Origin: Bdellovibrionota bacterium
Lineage (GTDB): Bacteria > Bdellovibrionota > Bacteriovoracia > Bacteriovoracales > Bacteriovoracaceae
Direction: 5' to 3'
NCBI GenBank assembly: GCA_030836365.1
Contig: JAURQB010000021.1
Location: 1 to 12,392 of the forward strand
DNA length: 12,392 nt
Shown piece by piece: positions 1 to 8,093 of the stretch. Both the position numbers and the translations under genes were made by a program. The first letter of the stretch is position 1; each line of letters begins with the position of its first letter. Under the pieces are notes generated by a model that worked only from the letters and a program-made list of their open reading frames with translations, did no database searches and was not told the origin of the DNA.

Positions 1-1646
1 AAAATTTTCATATTCTCGCTAATTACTTTCTCTTCATTTTGGATGTGACTCTCATATGGGTTCATAAAGTTTGAAGCAATATATTCTCTGGCCTTAATCG
101 CTTCATCTTTTGAAAGACCTAAATCGTAGCGCCCCATAATTGTTTCATCGAGAAGACCTGCAAGCTGACCTTCTAAATAAATCTCACGTTGATGACGTAA
201 ACGAATCAAACGCTCCCAAGTATCTCTCGGAAGAGAAATGGCAAAATTAATTGGGCCAAGTCTAAAGCCAACCCATGTTCTTAAAAATGCTTTCGCCAAA
301 TACCCTGCAGTATTGATGACAAAACGCTCAAGGTTCTTTAAGCCTGTTGGAACGTGTGATACATGCCGAGAAAGAAGCCCCGTAATCCACATTGGGCGAT
401 TCGAAGTGGAGATAATTCCTTTAAAATCGTACTCTCCTGTGTCTTCATTTTTTTCACGCTCAACAAGGAACTTTCCTGTCCCTACTGTCGTCAAAGAAAT
501 TCCATCTTCTTTTCTCATTTCTTTTTTTATCTTCTTTTTGTTTTCATCAAGCCTTGCTCTATATAACTTTCTGTAGTCGTTTCCGCTTCCAAAGTGAGAT
601 GGATTTGAGCGTGGAAGATAAAGAAGACTAAGCGTCGTATTGAGATAATAATTTGGATAACGAGACTCATATTCAAATGCTTGCTGTGCTTCCATTAGTC
701 CAATTAATTGAGATTCATGATAATTTACTCGATCGATTAACTTATCTACTACTCGGTAAATCATTGTCGCCATAATTGGCCCATACGGATACCAACGCCA
801 TTTTAAAATATCAGCATAGGAATCTATTTGCATTAACCGGGCGCGATACGCATAAGGCTGAACAGGAGACATATAGTTTACAAGTACACCAGGAAGTTTT
901 ACCTTCTTTTTGCGCTCTCTTTTTTCTCTGTTCCAAACAAGGGTATATTCTTCTCTTTCTTTGTTAAATCTAAATTCAAACTCTGAAAGAAACTTTGACG
1001 TCGTTTCTTCTGAAAAATTTTCTTCGTCAGGATTTAAAATTTTATATAATTCCCTATAAGGCGTAATAAAAAATTCTCTCTCTTCCTCTGAATCAAAAAC
1101 TAACTCAGATAAATTAAAATCGGAGTGATTAAATTCAAAACCTCCGCGAGAAAAAGAAACAATCCCTTTTTGCCTTTGTGCCCACGAATCAGTCATTCGC
1201 ATATCGGCCCAGCCCAGGTTTGCTTTATCTAATTTGTCATCGCCCTTGCAAAATTTTAATTTTGCTTTTTTGCCTTGCTCTCGACGAGCATTCTTTTTAA
1301 TTAACTTTCTTGCACAATAAACATTTTTTACTGCGCCTTTGAGATTGAAGTCACGTAATTTAAAGGCACCAATTAGAACCTCCTTCCAATCAAGAGCATT
1401 CAAACTTAAGTCAAATACTGCAAGTGGTTTATTTATTTGATTGAAAACAGCAACAAACTTTTTTCCGAGTTTGCGAATTCGATAACCATTCACTTCGTCA
1501 AAATCATCATCACTGAAATGTAGTGATGACTGTTCAATTTCTGTTTTCAATTTATTTAGACCAACTACATCTCTATTTAATTCTTCAATTGAAGAAAATA
1601 CGCTGGCAGAAAAAATGAGAAAAAATAAAATAATTGTATTTTTCAT
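1..1646 (-). CDS. Large exported protein of unknown function, C-terminus outside window
   Basis: The reading frame is open from the ATG at 1646-1644 to the window edge, about 548 codons, so the 3' end is missing. The N-terminus is a clear signal peptide: Lys at residue 2, a hydrophobic run at about 4-16 (IILFFLIFSASVF), then a likely cleavage site near residues 17-19. The product should therefore be periplasmic, outer-membrane or secreted. The rest is rich in Lys, Arg, Glu and aromatic residues with no membrane helix. Two cysteines near residues 111 and 133 could form a disulfide. I recognise no domain. An AAGGAG ribosome site (1654-1659) lies inside the last codons of the upstream subtilase, and the stop and start share one base (TAATG), so the two genes are translationally coupled. 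A role linked to that protease (substrate, chaperone or partner) is inference only. Confidence 0.85.
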   Translation of the reverse strand, partial: MKNTIILFFLIFSASVFSSIEELNRDVVGLNKLKTEIEQSSLHFSDDDFDEVNGYRIRKLGKKFVAVFNQINKPLAVFDLSLNALDWKEVLIGAFKLRDFNLKGAVKNVYCARKLIKKNARREQGKKAKLKFCKGDDKLDKANLGWADMRMTDSWAQRQKGIVSFSRGGFEFNHSDFNLSELVFDSEEEREFFITPYRELYKILNPDEENFSEETTSKFLSEFEFRFNKEREEYTLVWNREKRERKKKVKLPGVLVNYMSPVQPYAYRARLMQIDSYADILKWRWYPYGPIMATMIYRVVDKLIDRVNYHESQLIGLMEAQQAFEYESRYPNYYLNTTLSLLYLPRSNPSHFGSGNDYRKLYRARLDENKKKIKKEMRKEDGISLTTVGTGKFLVEREKNEDTGEYDFKGIISTSNRPMWITGLLSRHVSHVPTGLKNLERFVINTAGYLAKAFLRTWVGFRLGPINFAISLPRDTWERLIRLRHQREIYLEGQLAGLLDETIMGRYDLGLSKDEAIKAREYIASNFMNPYESHIQNEEKVISENMKI

Positions 1647-3424
1647 TATAAATCTCCTTCATCAAGAGTTGTTACTCCAATGATTTCATAACCCCAATCA
1701 TTTACATTTGAATCGGTTTTAAATTTAACAATAACCGTGTCCCCCTTAACGGGACGACTCAACACATTTTCACCAATACCAGTTATTGTATCAAAGAGAT
1801 TTCCTTCCCCGTCGTATAGCTCAACTTGATCAACACCTTCTTCAAGTGAGAATTTTCCAAACTTCACTCTTACCCAACTAGAACCCCTACTTTTAATTTC
1901 GTAAGTCTTATCCGTATTTGGAAGATAAGGATGAGCAGATCTAAAATTCGCCCGACTCGATTTCCATCCCATTCTTCTCTCAGGTTTCGTGTTCCCGACA
2001 GGAATAATTCCCATTACAGCATTGTGAGCATTAACTAAACCACCACTTTTCAACTGCCAATTCAAAGCAACTGTTCGAGTGGATGTTCCCATTAAATATT
2101 GCTTAAGAGCTTCTGGCTTTCTTGAAAATTTCTCTGGATATAAACCAATCATCATTGCGGCAAGACCTGCAACATGAGGAGCGGCCATAGAGGTTCCACT
2201 CATATAATTATACCCACGCTTTCCAAGAACCGTTGACATAATCACATGCCCAGGAGCACTGACATGAACATTTCTTTTCCCGTAATTTGAAAAGTACACT
2301 CGCTGATTATTAAACTCCGTTGCCGCGACACTTGTTAGACCTGGCACCAATGAATAATTTGCAGGATAGCTTGGAAAGAAATCGTTATTTAATGATGAGT
2401 TCCCCGCGGCTGCAACAAAAATAACCCCTGAGTGTCCGGCTTTTATTATTGTATTATGTAAAATCTTCGAAGCTTGAGAACCTCCCCATGAGGCGTTGAT
2501 GACATCTGCATTTTTCTCTACCGCATAATTGATGGCCTCGATAGCTCCAGCGAGTGTTCCTTCCCCTTTTCGAGATAAAAACTTTAGCGCCATTAATTGG
2601 ACCTTATTATTAATCCCACTTACACCAACTTGATTATGCTTGGCCCCGATGACACCAGCGCAGTGAGTTCCATGACCTTGGTCATCGTTAAACTCAGCAT
2701 TTCCAGGATTGTCAGTTGAAAAACGAACCCAGTTCCAACCATGAAGATCATCAACCAAACCATTACCATCATCATCCAAGCCGTTACATGACTTGTCCCA
2801 GCAGCCAGGTGCACGATCGACATCATCTTGATTTTGTGGTTGCCACGAACCAAACTCTCCAGGATTTCTCCATAAATTCTCTTTGAGATCCTCATGGTCT
2901 TTGTTTATTCCTGTATCAATCACGGCAACGATCACATCTCTCGCGGCATCAATCGATCTTGGCTCGGCATTCCAAGCCTCAAGAATCTTCATATCCGCAC
3001 CACGGGTCATTGGATACTTTTGATCAAGGCGCTGTTTAGTGTTATAAAAACCCCATTGGTTTTGAAACTTTTCATCATTTGGAACAAAATCAAAGTCCAT
3101 CGTTTCCGATTCATCAAATTTACGAATGATGAAATTTTGCTCGACGATCGATACATCCGAGCTCTCTCGCATTACTCTCTCTACCTCAACATCTTTTTTA
3201 ACCTTCACTAAAAAAGTATCTTCAGCTCTCAAACGAGTGTGGCCCACAAAGTTCCCCTGCCCACCAAAAGCATTACTCAGTAGCTGACTAGTTTCTTCTT
3301 TCGTTAATGAATTTAAGCGAGAATCTAACTGAACAACATATTCTCCCTTAATCACGTCTGCATCTGCGAAAAGTGACTGTGACGCAAAAAATGCGACACC
3401 CACCATTATTCCCCTCAAGGCCAT
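1646..3424 (-). CDS. Secreted subtilisin-like serine protease (peptidase S8)
   Basis: This is a 592-residue preproprotease. Residues 1-20 are a signal peptide. Residues about 25-102 resemble an I9-type propeptide (KGEYVVQLDS through VEQNFIIRKF), which normally folds the enzyme and is then cleaved. The catalytic triad is intact: Asp170 (VAVIDTGI), His251 (HGTHCAG) and Ser412 (SGTSMAAPH), with the oxyanion residue Asn342 (AAAGNSS). Residues 208-231 hold an acidic DDDGNG-type loop typical of calcium-binding insertions in this family, flanked by Cys208 and Cys213. Residues about 490-592 form a beta-rich C-terminal extension that could be a P- or CUB-like domain. The ATG has AAGGAG five bases upstream. 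The enzyme should act outside the inner membrane. Substrate specificity cannot be read from the sequence. It is coupled to the exported protein downstream. Confidence 0.95.
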   Translation of the reverse strand: MALRGIMVGVAFFASQSLFADADVIKGEYVVQLDSRLNSLTKEETSQLLSNAFGGQGNFVGHTRLRAEDTFLVKVKKDVEVERVMRESSDVSIVEQNFIIRKFDESETMDFDFVPNDEKFQNQWGFYNTKQRLDQKYPMTRGADMKILEAWNAEPRSIDAARDVIVAVIDTGINKDHEDLKENLWRNPGEFGSWQPQNQDDVDRAPGCWDKSCNGLDDDGNGLVDDLHGWNWVRFSTDNPGNAEFNDDQGHGTHCAGVIGAKHNQVGVSGINNKVQLMALKFLSRKGEGTLAGAIEAINYAVEKNADVINASWGGSQASKILHNTIIKAGHSGVIFVAAAGNSSLNNDFFPSYPANYSLVPGLTSVAATEFNNQRVYFSNYGKRNVHVSAPGHVIMSTVLGKRGYNYMSGTSMAAPHVAGLAAMMIGLYPEKFSRKPEALKQYLMGTSTRTVALNWQLKSGGLVNAHNAVMGIIPVGNTKPERRMGWKSSRANFRSAHPYLPNTDKTYEIKSRGSSWVRVKFGKFSLEEGVDQVELYDGEGNLFDTITGIGENVLSRPVKGDTVIVKFKTDSNVNDWGYEIIGVTTLDEGDL

Positions 3425-3457
3425 GAGTACTCCTTCACCCTAAAATTTATTTGTTTT

Positions 3458-3470
3458 TAGATTAAATCTA
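3458..3470. repeat. Short AT-rich palindrome upstream of the subtilase
   Basis: TAGATT-A-AATCTA is a perfect inverted repeat with 6-base arms around one central base, 34 bases upstream of the protease ATG. It lies in the divergent gap between the protease and the small membrane protein and could be an operator. In AT-rich DNA a palindrome this short can also occur by chance. I see no clear sigma70 promoter in this gap. Confidence 0.25.
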
Positions 3471-3549
3471 TTTATATTTTAGAAAAAACGCATCGCGACA
3501 GGAAAAATATGCCGCCTTAAACTAATATGATGAATTTTTGGCAACTTAG

Positions 3550-3858
3550 ATGAATAGAACTCAAGGGGTTATTTTGGATAAACTGCTCTTTTCGCTAATC
3601 GGTATGATCATCACTTTTATCGGGGTCTACCTCTTTATGAGTAGAAAGCTAGATCAAACAAACATAGCGGACAAATTAAGACATGAAAAAAGAAAATCCC
3701 CTAAAATTACTGCTACTAAATTTGAGTTAGAAAAAAAAAGGATCAAATCAGAGCTGTATGAGCTCTTTGTGAATTTAACCATTGAAGAGCAAATTTCATG
3801 GATTGAAGAGCTAAAAAACCTCCACGAAAACCCTCAACAAAATAGCGACGCCTCATAA
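3550..3858 (+). CDS. Small single-pass membrane protein, function unknown
   Basis: The frame gives 102 residues from the ATG at 3550. Residues about 12-30 form one hydrophobic helix (LLFSLIGMIITFIGVYLFM). A basic stretch follows (SRK, then RHEKRKSPK) and then a charged, probably helical tail at about 55-95. Positive charges after the helix predict a cytoplasmic tail. The start is uncertain. The ATG has no ribosome site, whereas the in-frame TTG at 3574 (codon 9) has AAGGGG five bases upstream and would begin directly before the membrane helix, giving 94 residues. It is divergent from the protease and 65 bases upstream of the dehydrogenase, with no terminator visible between, so some read-through into the purA operon is possible. 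I recognise no family. Confidence 0.7.
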   Translation: MNRTQGVILDKLLFSLIGMIITFIGVYLFMSRKLDQTNIADKLRHEKRKSPKITATKFELEKKRIKSELYELFVNLTIEEQISWIEELKNLHENPQQNSDAS

Positions 3859-3866
3859 TTTATCTC

Positions 3867-3895
3867 TTTTTATAACCAAAAAGAAGGACTATACT
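3867..3895 (+). promoter_or_regulatory. Candidate sigma70 promoter for the serA-like/purA operon
   Basis: TATACT at 3890-3895 is a good -10 box. The -35 position 17 bases upstream (TTTTTA, 3867-3872) is poor. A transcript would start near 3902, leaving about 22 bases before the GTG start, enough for the AAGGT ribosome site at 3912-3916. Confidence 0.35.
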
Positions 3896-3923
3896 TTCGC
3901 CTTAATTTAACAAGGTAAGTCCA

Positions 3924-4871
3924 GTGTCCAAGTCCTTTATTTTATTTTCCGACGGTTTTGATTCAAAGCTTTTTAAAGAATTTAGTGAATCTGGTGAGTT
4001 TGATGTTAACCCCAAAAGTAAGGTCACCCGAGAAGAACTTCTTGCGTTAGGTGAAAAAATTAATGGCCTCGTTGTTCGGTCTGCGACGACAGTTGACCAA
4101 GAACTCATTAATCATTGCCCAAATTTAAAGTACGTTATCAGGGCGGGAGAAGGCACTGACAATATTGATAAAAAATATTGCCAAGACAGAGGAGTAAAAG
4201 TTTCTAATACTCCAGGCGCGAACAGTAATTCTGCGGCAGAACACGCCGTTTCTTTAATTTTCACGGTTCTTAGAAGAACTGCTCAAGCTCATCAAAGTAT
4301 GGTTGAAGGACGATGGGATAAAAGTGTTTATATGGGTAATGAGCTATGGAAAAAACGAGTTGGCTTTGTTGGCTTTGGACGAATTGGAAAAATTGTTGCC
4401 AAAAGAATTTCCGGCTTTGAGCCTTCTATTACTTTTTACGATCCATTTATTGAAGAATCAATTAAGCCAAATTGGAAAAAAGTTTCCCTCGAAGACATTT
4501 TTAAAGAATGTGACATTATATCTGTCCATACCCCACTTATGGACTCAACAAGAAACCTTGTCGATGCCAAACTAATTTCCCTCATGAAGAAAGACGCTAT
4601 TTTAATCAACGCTGCTCGCGGCGGAATTGTGAATGAAAAAGACTTACTTTCTGCCCTTAAAGAAAAAATGATTCGAGGAGCAGGGCTTGATGTTTTTGAA
4701 AAAGAACCATTAGAAGAAAATTCTGAATTTAGAGGACTCAATAACGTTGTCCTTACTCCGCACTTAGGAGCAAGCACAGAAGAAGCTCAAGTTCGAGTTG
4801 GAATGATGGCCGCACAGCAGCTGAGAGAATTTTTTCTAAACGATAACCTTGTCAACGAAGTGAGAGCCTAA
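3924..4871 (+). CDS. serA: D-3-phosphoglycerate dehydrogenase-type 2-hydroxyacid dehydrogenase
   Basis: This is a 315-residue NAD-dependent D-2-hydroxyacid dehydrogenase. The nucleotide-binding glycine motif is GFGRIG (150-155). The family catalytic residues are present: Arg232 (AARGG), Glu261 (DVFEKEP) and His280 (PHLGAST). The substrate-loop sequence RAGEGTDNID (73-82) is like that of phosphoglycerate dehydrogenases, which oxidise 3-phosphoglycerate in the first step of serine synthesis. The protein ends after the core fold, so it is a short form without the C-terminal ACT domain that gives serine feedback control. Related enzymes act on other 2-hydroxyacids, so the exact substrate is likely but not certain. 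The start is GTG, preceded by AAGGT. The TAA overlaps the purA ATG by one base, which indicates coupled expression in the cytoplasm. Confidence 0.82.
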   Translation: MSKSFILFSDGFDSKLFKEFSESGEFDVNPKSKVTREELLALGEKINGLVVRSATTVDQELINHCPNLKYVIRAGEGTDNIDKKYCQDRGVKVSNTPGANSNSAAEHAVSLIFTVLRRTAQAHQSMVEGRWDKSVYMGNELWKKRVGFVGFGRIGKIVAKRISGFEPSITFYDPFIEESIKPNWKKVSLEDIFKECDIISVHTPLMDSTRNLVDAKLISLMKKDAILINAARGGIVNEKDLLSALKEKMIRGAGLDVFEKEPLEENSEFRGLNNVVLTPHLGASTEEAQVRVGMMAAQQLREFFLNDNLVNEVRA

Positions 4872-6145
4872 TGAAAACAATTGCAATTGTTGGAAGCCAA
4901 TGGGGCGACGAAGGTAAAGGGAAAATCACTGACCTTCTTGCACAAAAATCTAATCTTGTTGTGCGCTTTCAAGGTGGCAACAATGCAGGACATACCATTA
5001 TTGTTGAAGACAAAAAAATAGTTCTTCACCTCATTCCTTCTGGAATTCTTCACCCAACTTGTCTATCCTTAATCGGCCATGGAGTCGTTCTGGAGCCAGA
5101 AGCACTTATCAATGAACTTGCAGAAGTAAAAAAAGCAGGAGTAAGTGTTACTCCTGAAAATTTTAAAATCTCCTCAAGCTGTTCAGTTATCACCAGCTAT
5201 CATCGCATCATGGACGCCGTCAGAGAGTCTAAAGGACCGGTAAAAATCGGAACAACTGGCAAAGGTATTGGCCCTGCGTACGAAGATAAAATTTCTCGAA
5301 AAGGTATTAAAGTTTCTGATCTTTTTGATAAAAAACTTCTTCATGCAAAACTGGAGAGAAACTTTATTGAAAAGAAAGTACTTTTAGATCACCTGTACGA
5401 TACAGAATATCCATCAATTGATTCAGAAGTAACGCGCCTTTATGAACTAGGCCAACAAATCCAACAATTTGTTTGCGATAGCTTTTCTCTTATTGATCAA
5501 CACACGACACAAGGCTCTAATATTTTATATGAAGGAGCTCAGGGTGTTTTACTCGACATTGATTATGGATCCTATCCTTTTGTCACTAGCTCCTCGACGA
5601 GCTACGGTGGAATTTTCACCGGTGCTGGAGCACCAAAAGGTAAGATTGATGAAGTCATCGGCATCACTAAAGCTTACACAACACGCGTCGGCGAAGGGCC
5701 ATTTCCGACAGAACTTCACTCTCCTATTGGCGAAAAAATTCAACGAATTGGGGGAGAATTTGGCGCCACTACTGGTAGAAAAAGAAGATGTGGATGGTTG
5801 GACCTCCCACTACTAAAATACTCTATTAAATCATCTTGCATCTCTTCAATTGCATTAACTAAACTTGATGTCTTATCTGAAATTGAGGAATTGAAGGTTT
5901 GTGTTGCCTATAAGTATGAGGGAAAGGAAATTGATATTGCTTACCCTGGTATTGATCTATCTAGAGTCGAGCCAATTTTTGAAACTTTTAATCCATTTGT
6001 GGATAAATTTGATGGAAGTGAATTATCGGATGAGCTGAAGCGTTACATCAAACTTATTGAAGATAGTACTCAAGTGCCTGTTGGAATTATTGCTTTCGGG
6101 CCGGAGCGAAATCAGATACAATTTAGAAAAGAATTTTTTAACTAA
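4871..6145 (+). CDS. purA: Adenylosuccinate synthetase
   Basis: PurA joins IMP and aspartate using GTP to form adenylosuccinate, the first committed step from IMP to AMP. The 424 residues match the usual length. The N-terminal phosphate-binding signature WGDEGKGK is at 11-18 with catalytic Asp13, and GGNNAGHT at 35-42 holds catalytic His41. Further family motifs are GTTGKGIGPAYEDK (127-140), EGAQG (221-225), TTGRKRRCGWLD (300-311), the guanine-binding TKLDVL (330-335) and the C-terminal GPERNQ (410-415). Everything expected is present, so the enzyme should be functional. Its ATG overlaps the preceding dehydrogenase stop (TAATG). No own ribosome site is obvious in the last codons of that gene, so translation may rely on coupling. 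Confidence 0.98.
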   Translation: MKTIAIVGSQWGDEGKGKITDLLAQKSNLVVRFQGGNNAGHTIIVEDKKIVLHLIPSGILHPTCLSLIGHGVVLEPEALINELAEVKKAGVSVTPENFKISSSCSVITSYHRIMDAVRESKGPVKIGTTGKGIGPAYEDKISRKGIKVSDLFDKKLLHAKLERNFIEKKVLLDHLYDTEYPSIDSEVTRLYELGQQIQQFVCDSFSLIDQHTTQGSNILYEGAQGVLLDIDYGSYPFVTSSSTSYGGIFTGAGAPKGKIDEVIGITKAYTTRVGEGPFPTELHSPIGEKIQRIGGEFGATTGRKRRCGWLDLPLLKYSIKSSCISSIALTKLDVLSEIEELKVCVAYKYEGKEIDIAYPGIDLSRVEPIFETFNPFVDKFDGSELSDELKRYIKLIEDSTQVPVGIIAFGPERNQIQFRKEFFN

Positions 6146-6212
6146 CTAATTTATTTATAGTCAGACTGAAATTTTTCTTTAATAATGATTTTAACGAAGG
6201 ATTGTTTTCATT

Positions 6213-6653
6213 ATGCCACGGATGGTATTTTTCACTTTTCTACTGCTCTTCACTTCTTGTATTGAAAATACAGGTAACCAACAAAATTCAACACGACAAA
6301 TTTTGCCAATTACATCTTTTGAGCATCTCATCAATCAAAAAGACCTTCTCAAAAAAGAGGATGTTAATTTTAATGCAGACCACTCTCTTCTTAATCAAGA
6401 CTACCCAATGGAGTTCTGGCTATATCAAAACAATAAATACTTTTATGACCTACCAAATCTTGGTGAAGGTATTGGAGATTGGTCTTTTGAGAATGGAATA
6501 TTAAAACTTGAAAATGGCCATCACATTAAGGCCATCGATCTAACTATTGATATGCAATATTCAATTTATTATTCTTTAGAAAATGAAGCTCGCATAGAGT
6601 TTTCCGATCGATTTGGAATGAAAAATATTGAACTTGAACTGCAAGCTAAATAA
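6213..6653 (+). CDS. Small putative lipoprotein, function unknown
   Basis: The product has 146 residues. It starts with a short hydrophobic signal (MVFFTFLLLFTS) ending at Cys16. LFTSC is an acceptable but not perfect lipobox because Phe sits at -3, so lipid anchoring is probable rather than sure. The mature part is polar, rich in Asn, Glu and aromatic residues, with no recognisable domain. AAGGA at 6197-6201 is 11 bases from the ATG, which is long, and no better in-frame start exists. A lone TATAGT at 6156-6161 could be a -10 box. The 3' end overlaps the convergent mtaB gene by 8 bases. Confidence 0.7.
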   Translation: MPRMVFFTFLLLFTSCIENTGNQQNSTRQILPITSFEHLINQKDLLKKEDVNFNADHSLLNQDYPMEFWLYQNNKYFYDLPNLGEGIGDWSFENGILKLENGHHIKAIDLTIDMQYSIYYSLENEARIEFSDRFGMKNIELELQAK

Positions 6654-7953
6654 GATTGCCAAATAGAGAGCCCTCTTCAAATTTACTAAGCTCTACTTCT
6701 TGAATTGTATTTTTTAGATCTAACTTTGATTCAACCTTCACTTTAACATAATTAGTTGTGTAGCCTTCCCAAAGTCCTTGTTTATTTTTTCTTTCAAATA
6801 AAACATCACTTATGCTGCCTACTTGATCTTCAGAAAAGCAATCGAGTTTTGCTTTACCCAGCGAGATTAATGATTGCATTCTAAGTTTCTTAAAAGATGG
6901 GTGTACGTGACAATCCATTTTCGCCGCTAATGTATTTTTTCTCATAGAGTAAGGAAAAGGATGAAAATGAGTAATGGGCAGATCTCTAAGCAGGTTCATT
7001 GTTTCCTCAAAGTGAGTATCTGTCTCACCAGGAAAGCCAGTAATAATATCCGCGCCTATTCCACAATAAGGAAAGTAGTCCTTAACCATTGAAATTTTTT
7101 CTTTATATTCTGCGCCAGTGTATTTACGCCGCATAAATTTTAAAATTTCATCACTGCCACTTTGAAGTGGTAGGTGAAAATGATCCATTGCCTTTGAAGA
7201 ATCTCCTAATATCTCTAAAAGCTTTTGAGTCACTGTATTAGGTTCAACAGAGCTTAGCCTTAGCCTATCCAATCCATTAATATCAAGAAGCCTTTTTACT
7301 AACTCCTCAAAAGATTCTCCACTTGTGTTCGTGTACTCACCAATATTAACACCGGTGAGAACAATTTCTTTAAAACCATTGGCCACAAGCTTTTTAGCAT
7401 TCTCAACAGCTTCACTTGTCCCAATTGTTCTTGACCGGCCTCTCGCTTGAGGAATAATGCAAAAGCTACATATATAATTGCACCCGTCCTGAATTTTTAA
7501 AAAGGCCCGTGTGTGATTATCTTCAGGGGTCGTTGAGGCACCAAAAAATGATTTGTTTAAATCAGTATGAATGGCCAACTCTTTTTCTGTATCTAGGTAA
7601 TGAAAAATTTTATATTTTTCATTAGTGCCTAAAATTAAATCGACGCCTTCAATTTGAGAAATCGCTTCTGGTTCCATCTGAGCATAACAACCAACAACGG
7701 CCACGCGTCCCTCAGGGGCAGACTTCTTTGCCTTTCGAATGAGATTGCGACAAGTTGAATCAGCTTGGTCTGTTACCGTACAGGTATTAACAACGACAAC
7801 ATCTGCTGGTTCACCGAAAGGTACTATTTCATAACCTCTCTGAGCAAAACCTTGAGTTAGTTGAGCTGTCTCCGCACTATTGAGCCTGCAACCGAGAGTG
7901 TGCAATGACGCTTTTTTTGTAAATGTTGTGTCTGTATATTTTTCCATAATCAT
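6646..7953 (-). CDS. mtaB: tRNA (t6A37) methylthiotransferase, MtaB type
   Basis: MtaB is a radical-SAM enzyme that adds a methylthio group to t6A at position 37, next to the anticodon, making ms2t6A in tRNAs that read ANN codons, notably tRNA-Lys(UUU). The 435 residues have the full three-part layout. The N-terminal domain carries cluster cysteines Cys22, Cys58 and Cys89; its TLGCRLN motif fits MtaB rather than MiaB (TYGCQMN) or RimO. The radical-SAM motif is Cys158-x3-Cys162-x2-Cys165, with HLPLQSGSD at 260-268 and DIITGFPGET at 302-311. A TRAM-like RNA-binding end follows from about 372. The gene is divergent from a tRNA-Lys(TTT) gene, a likely substrate. The ATG at 7953 has only a weak ribosome site; a second ATG at 7947 is the alternative. 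Confidence 0.93.
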   Translation of the reverse strand: MIMEKYTDTTFTKKASLHTLGCRLNSAETAQLTQGFAQRGYEIVPFGEPADVVVVNTCTVTDQADSTCRNLIRKAKKSAPEGRVAVVGCYAQMEPEAISQIEGVDLILGTNEKYKIFHYLDTEKELAIHTDLNKSFFGASTTPEDNHTRAFLKIQDGCNYICSFCIIPQARGRSRTIGTSEAVENAKKLVANGFKEIVLTGVNIGEYTNTSGESFEELVKRLLDINGLDRLRLSSVEPNTVTQKLLEILGDSSKAMDHFHLPLQSGSDEILKFMRRKYTGAEYKEKISMVKDYFPYCGIGADIITGFPGETDTHFEETMNLLRDLPITHFHPFPYSMRKNTLAAKMDCHVHPSFKKLRMQSLISLGKAKLDCFSEDQVGSISDVLFERKNKQGLWEGYTTNYVKVKVESKLDLKNTIQEVELSKFEEGSLFGNLI

Positions 7954-8023
7954 TTAATCCGGGCGAATCTACGTGAGTTGCTTCCATTCGTAAAGAAGGT
8001 GGGAAATAATTCAATTAATTTCC

Positions 8024-8053
8024 ATTAAAAAACTGACTCTTTTTGTTTGACAA
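8024..8053 (-). promoter_or_regulatory. Candidate sigma70 promoter for mtaB
   Basis: On the minus strand TTGTCA (8053-8048) and TTTAAT (8029-8024) each match the consensus in five of six bases and are 18 bases apart. The start of transcription would be near 8017, giving a leader of about 64 bases. Its -35 box overlaps the -35 box of the tRNA promoter on the other strand. Confidence 0.45.
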
Positions 8054-8075
8054 CTAACTCTCTTTCTCTTAAATT
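8047..8075 (+). promoter_or_regulatory. Strong sigma70 promoter of the tRNA operon
   Basis: A perfect -35 box TTGACA (8047-8052) is followed by exactly 17 bases and TAAATT (8070-8075), which matches the -10 consensus in four of six bases. Transcription would begin near 8082, about 12 bases before the mature tRNA-Lys. This is the best promoter match in the window. Confidence 0.75.
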
Positions 8076-8093
8076 CAGATTCCTAAATGGAAC

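Noticed and set aside
238..576. Plus-strand open frames within 238-967
   Set aside because: They lie opposite the continuous minus-strand exported-protein gene and have no ribosome site or recognisable content.
2620..3211. Open frames on both strands inside the subtilase gene
   Set aside because: They are shadows of the protease, whose catalytic motifs fix the true frame.
6202..6504. Alternative frame overlapping the small lipoprotein, with a TTG right after AAGGA
   Set aside because: The translation has no signal or domain, and the spacing to the TTG is too short. The 6213 frame has a signal peptide with a lipobox cysteine.
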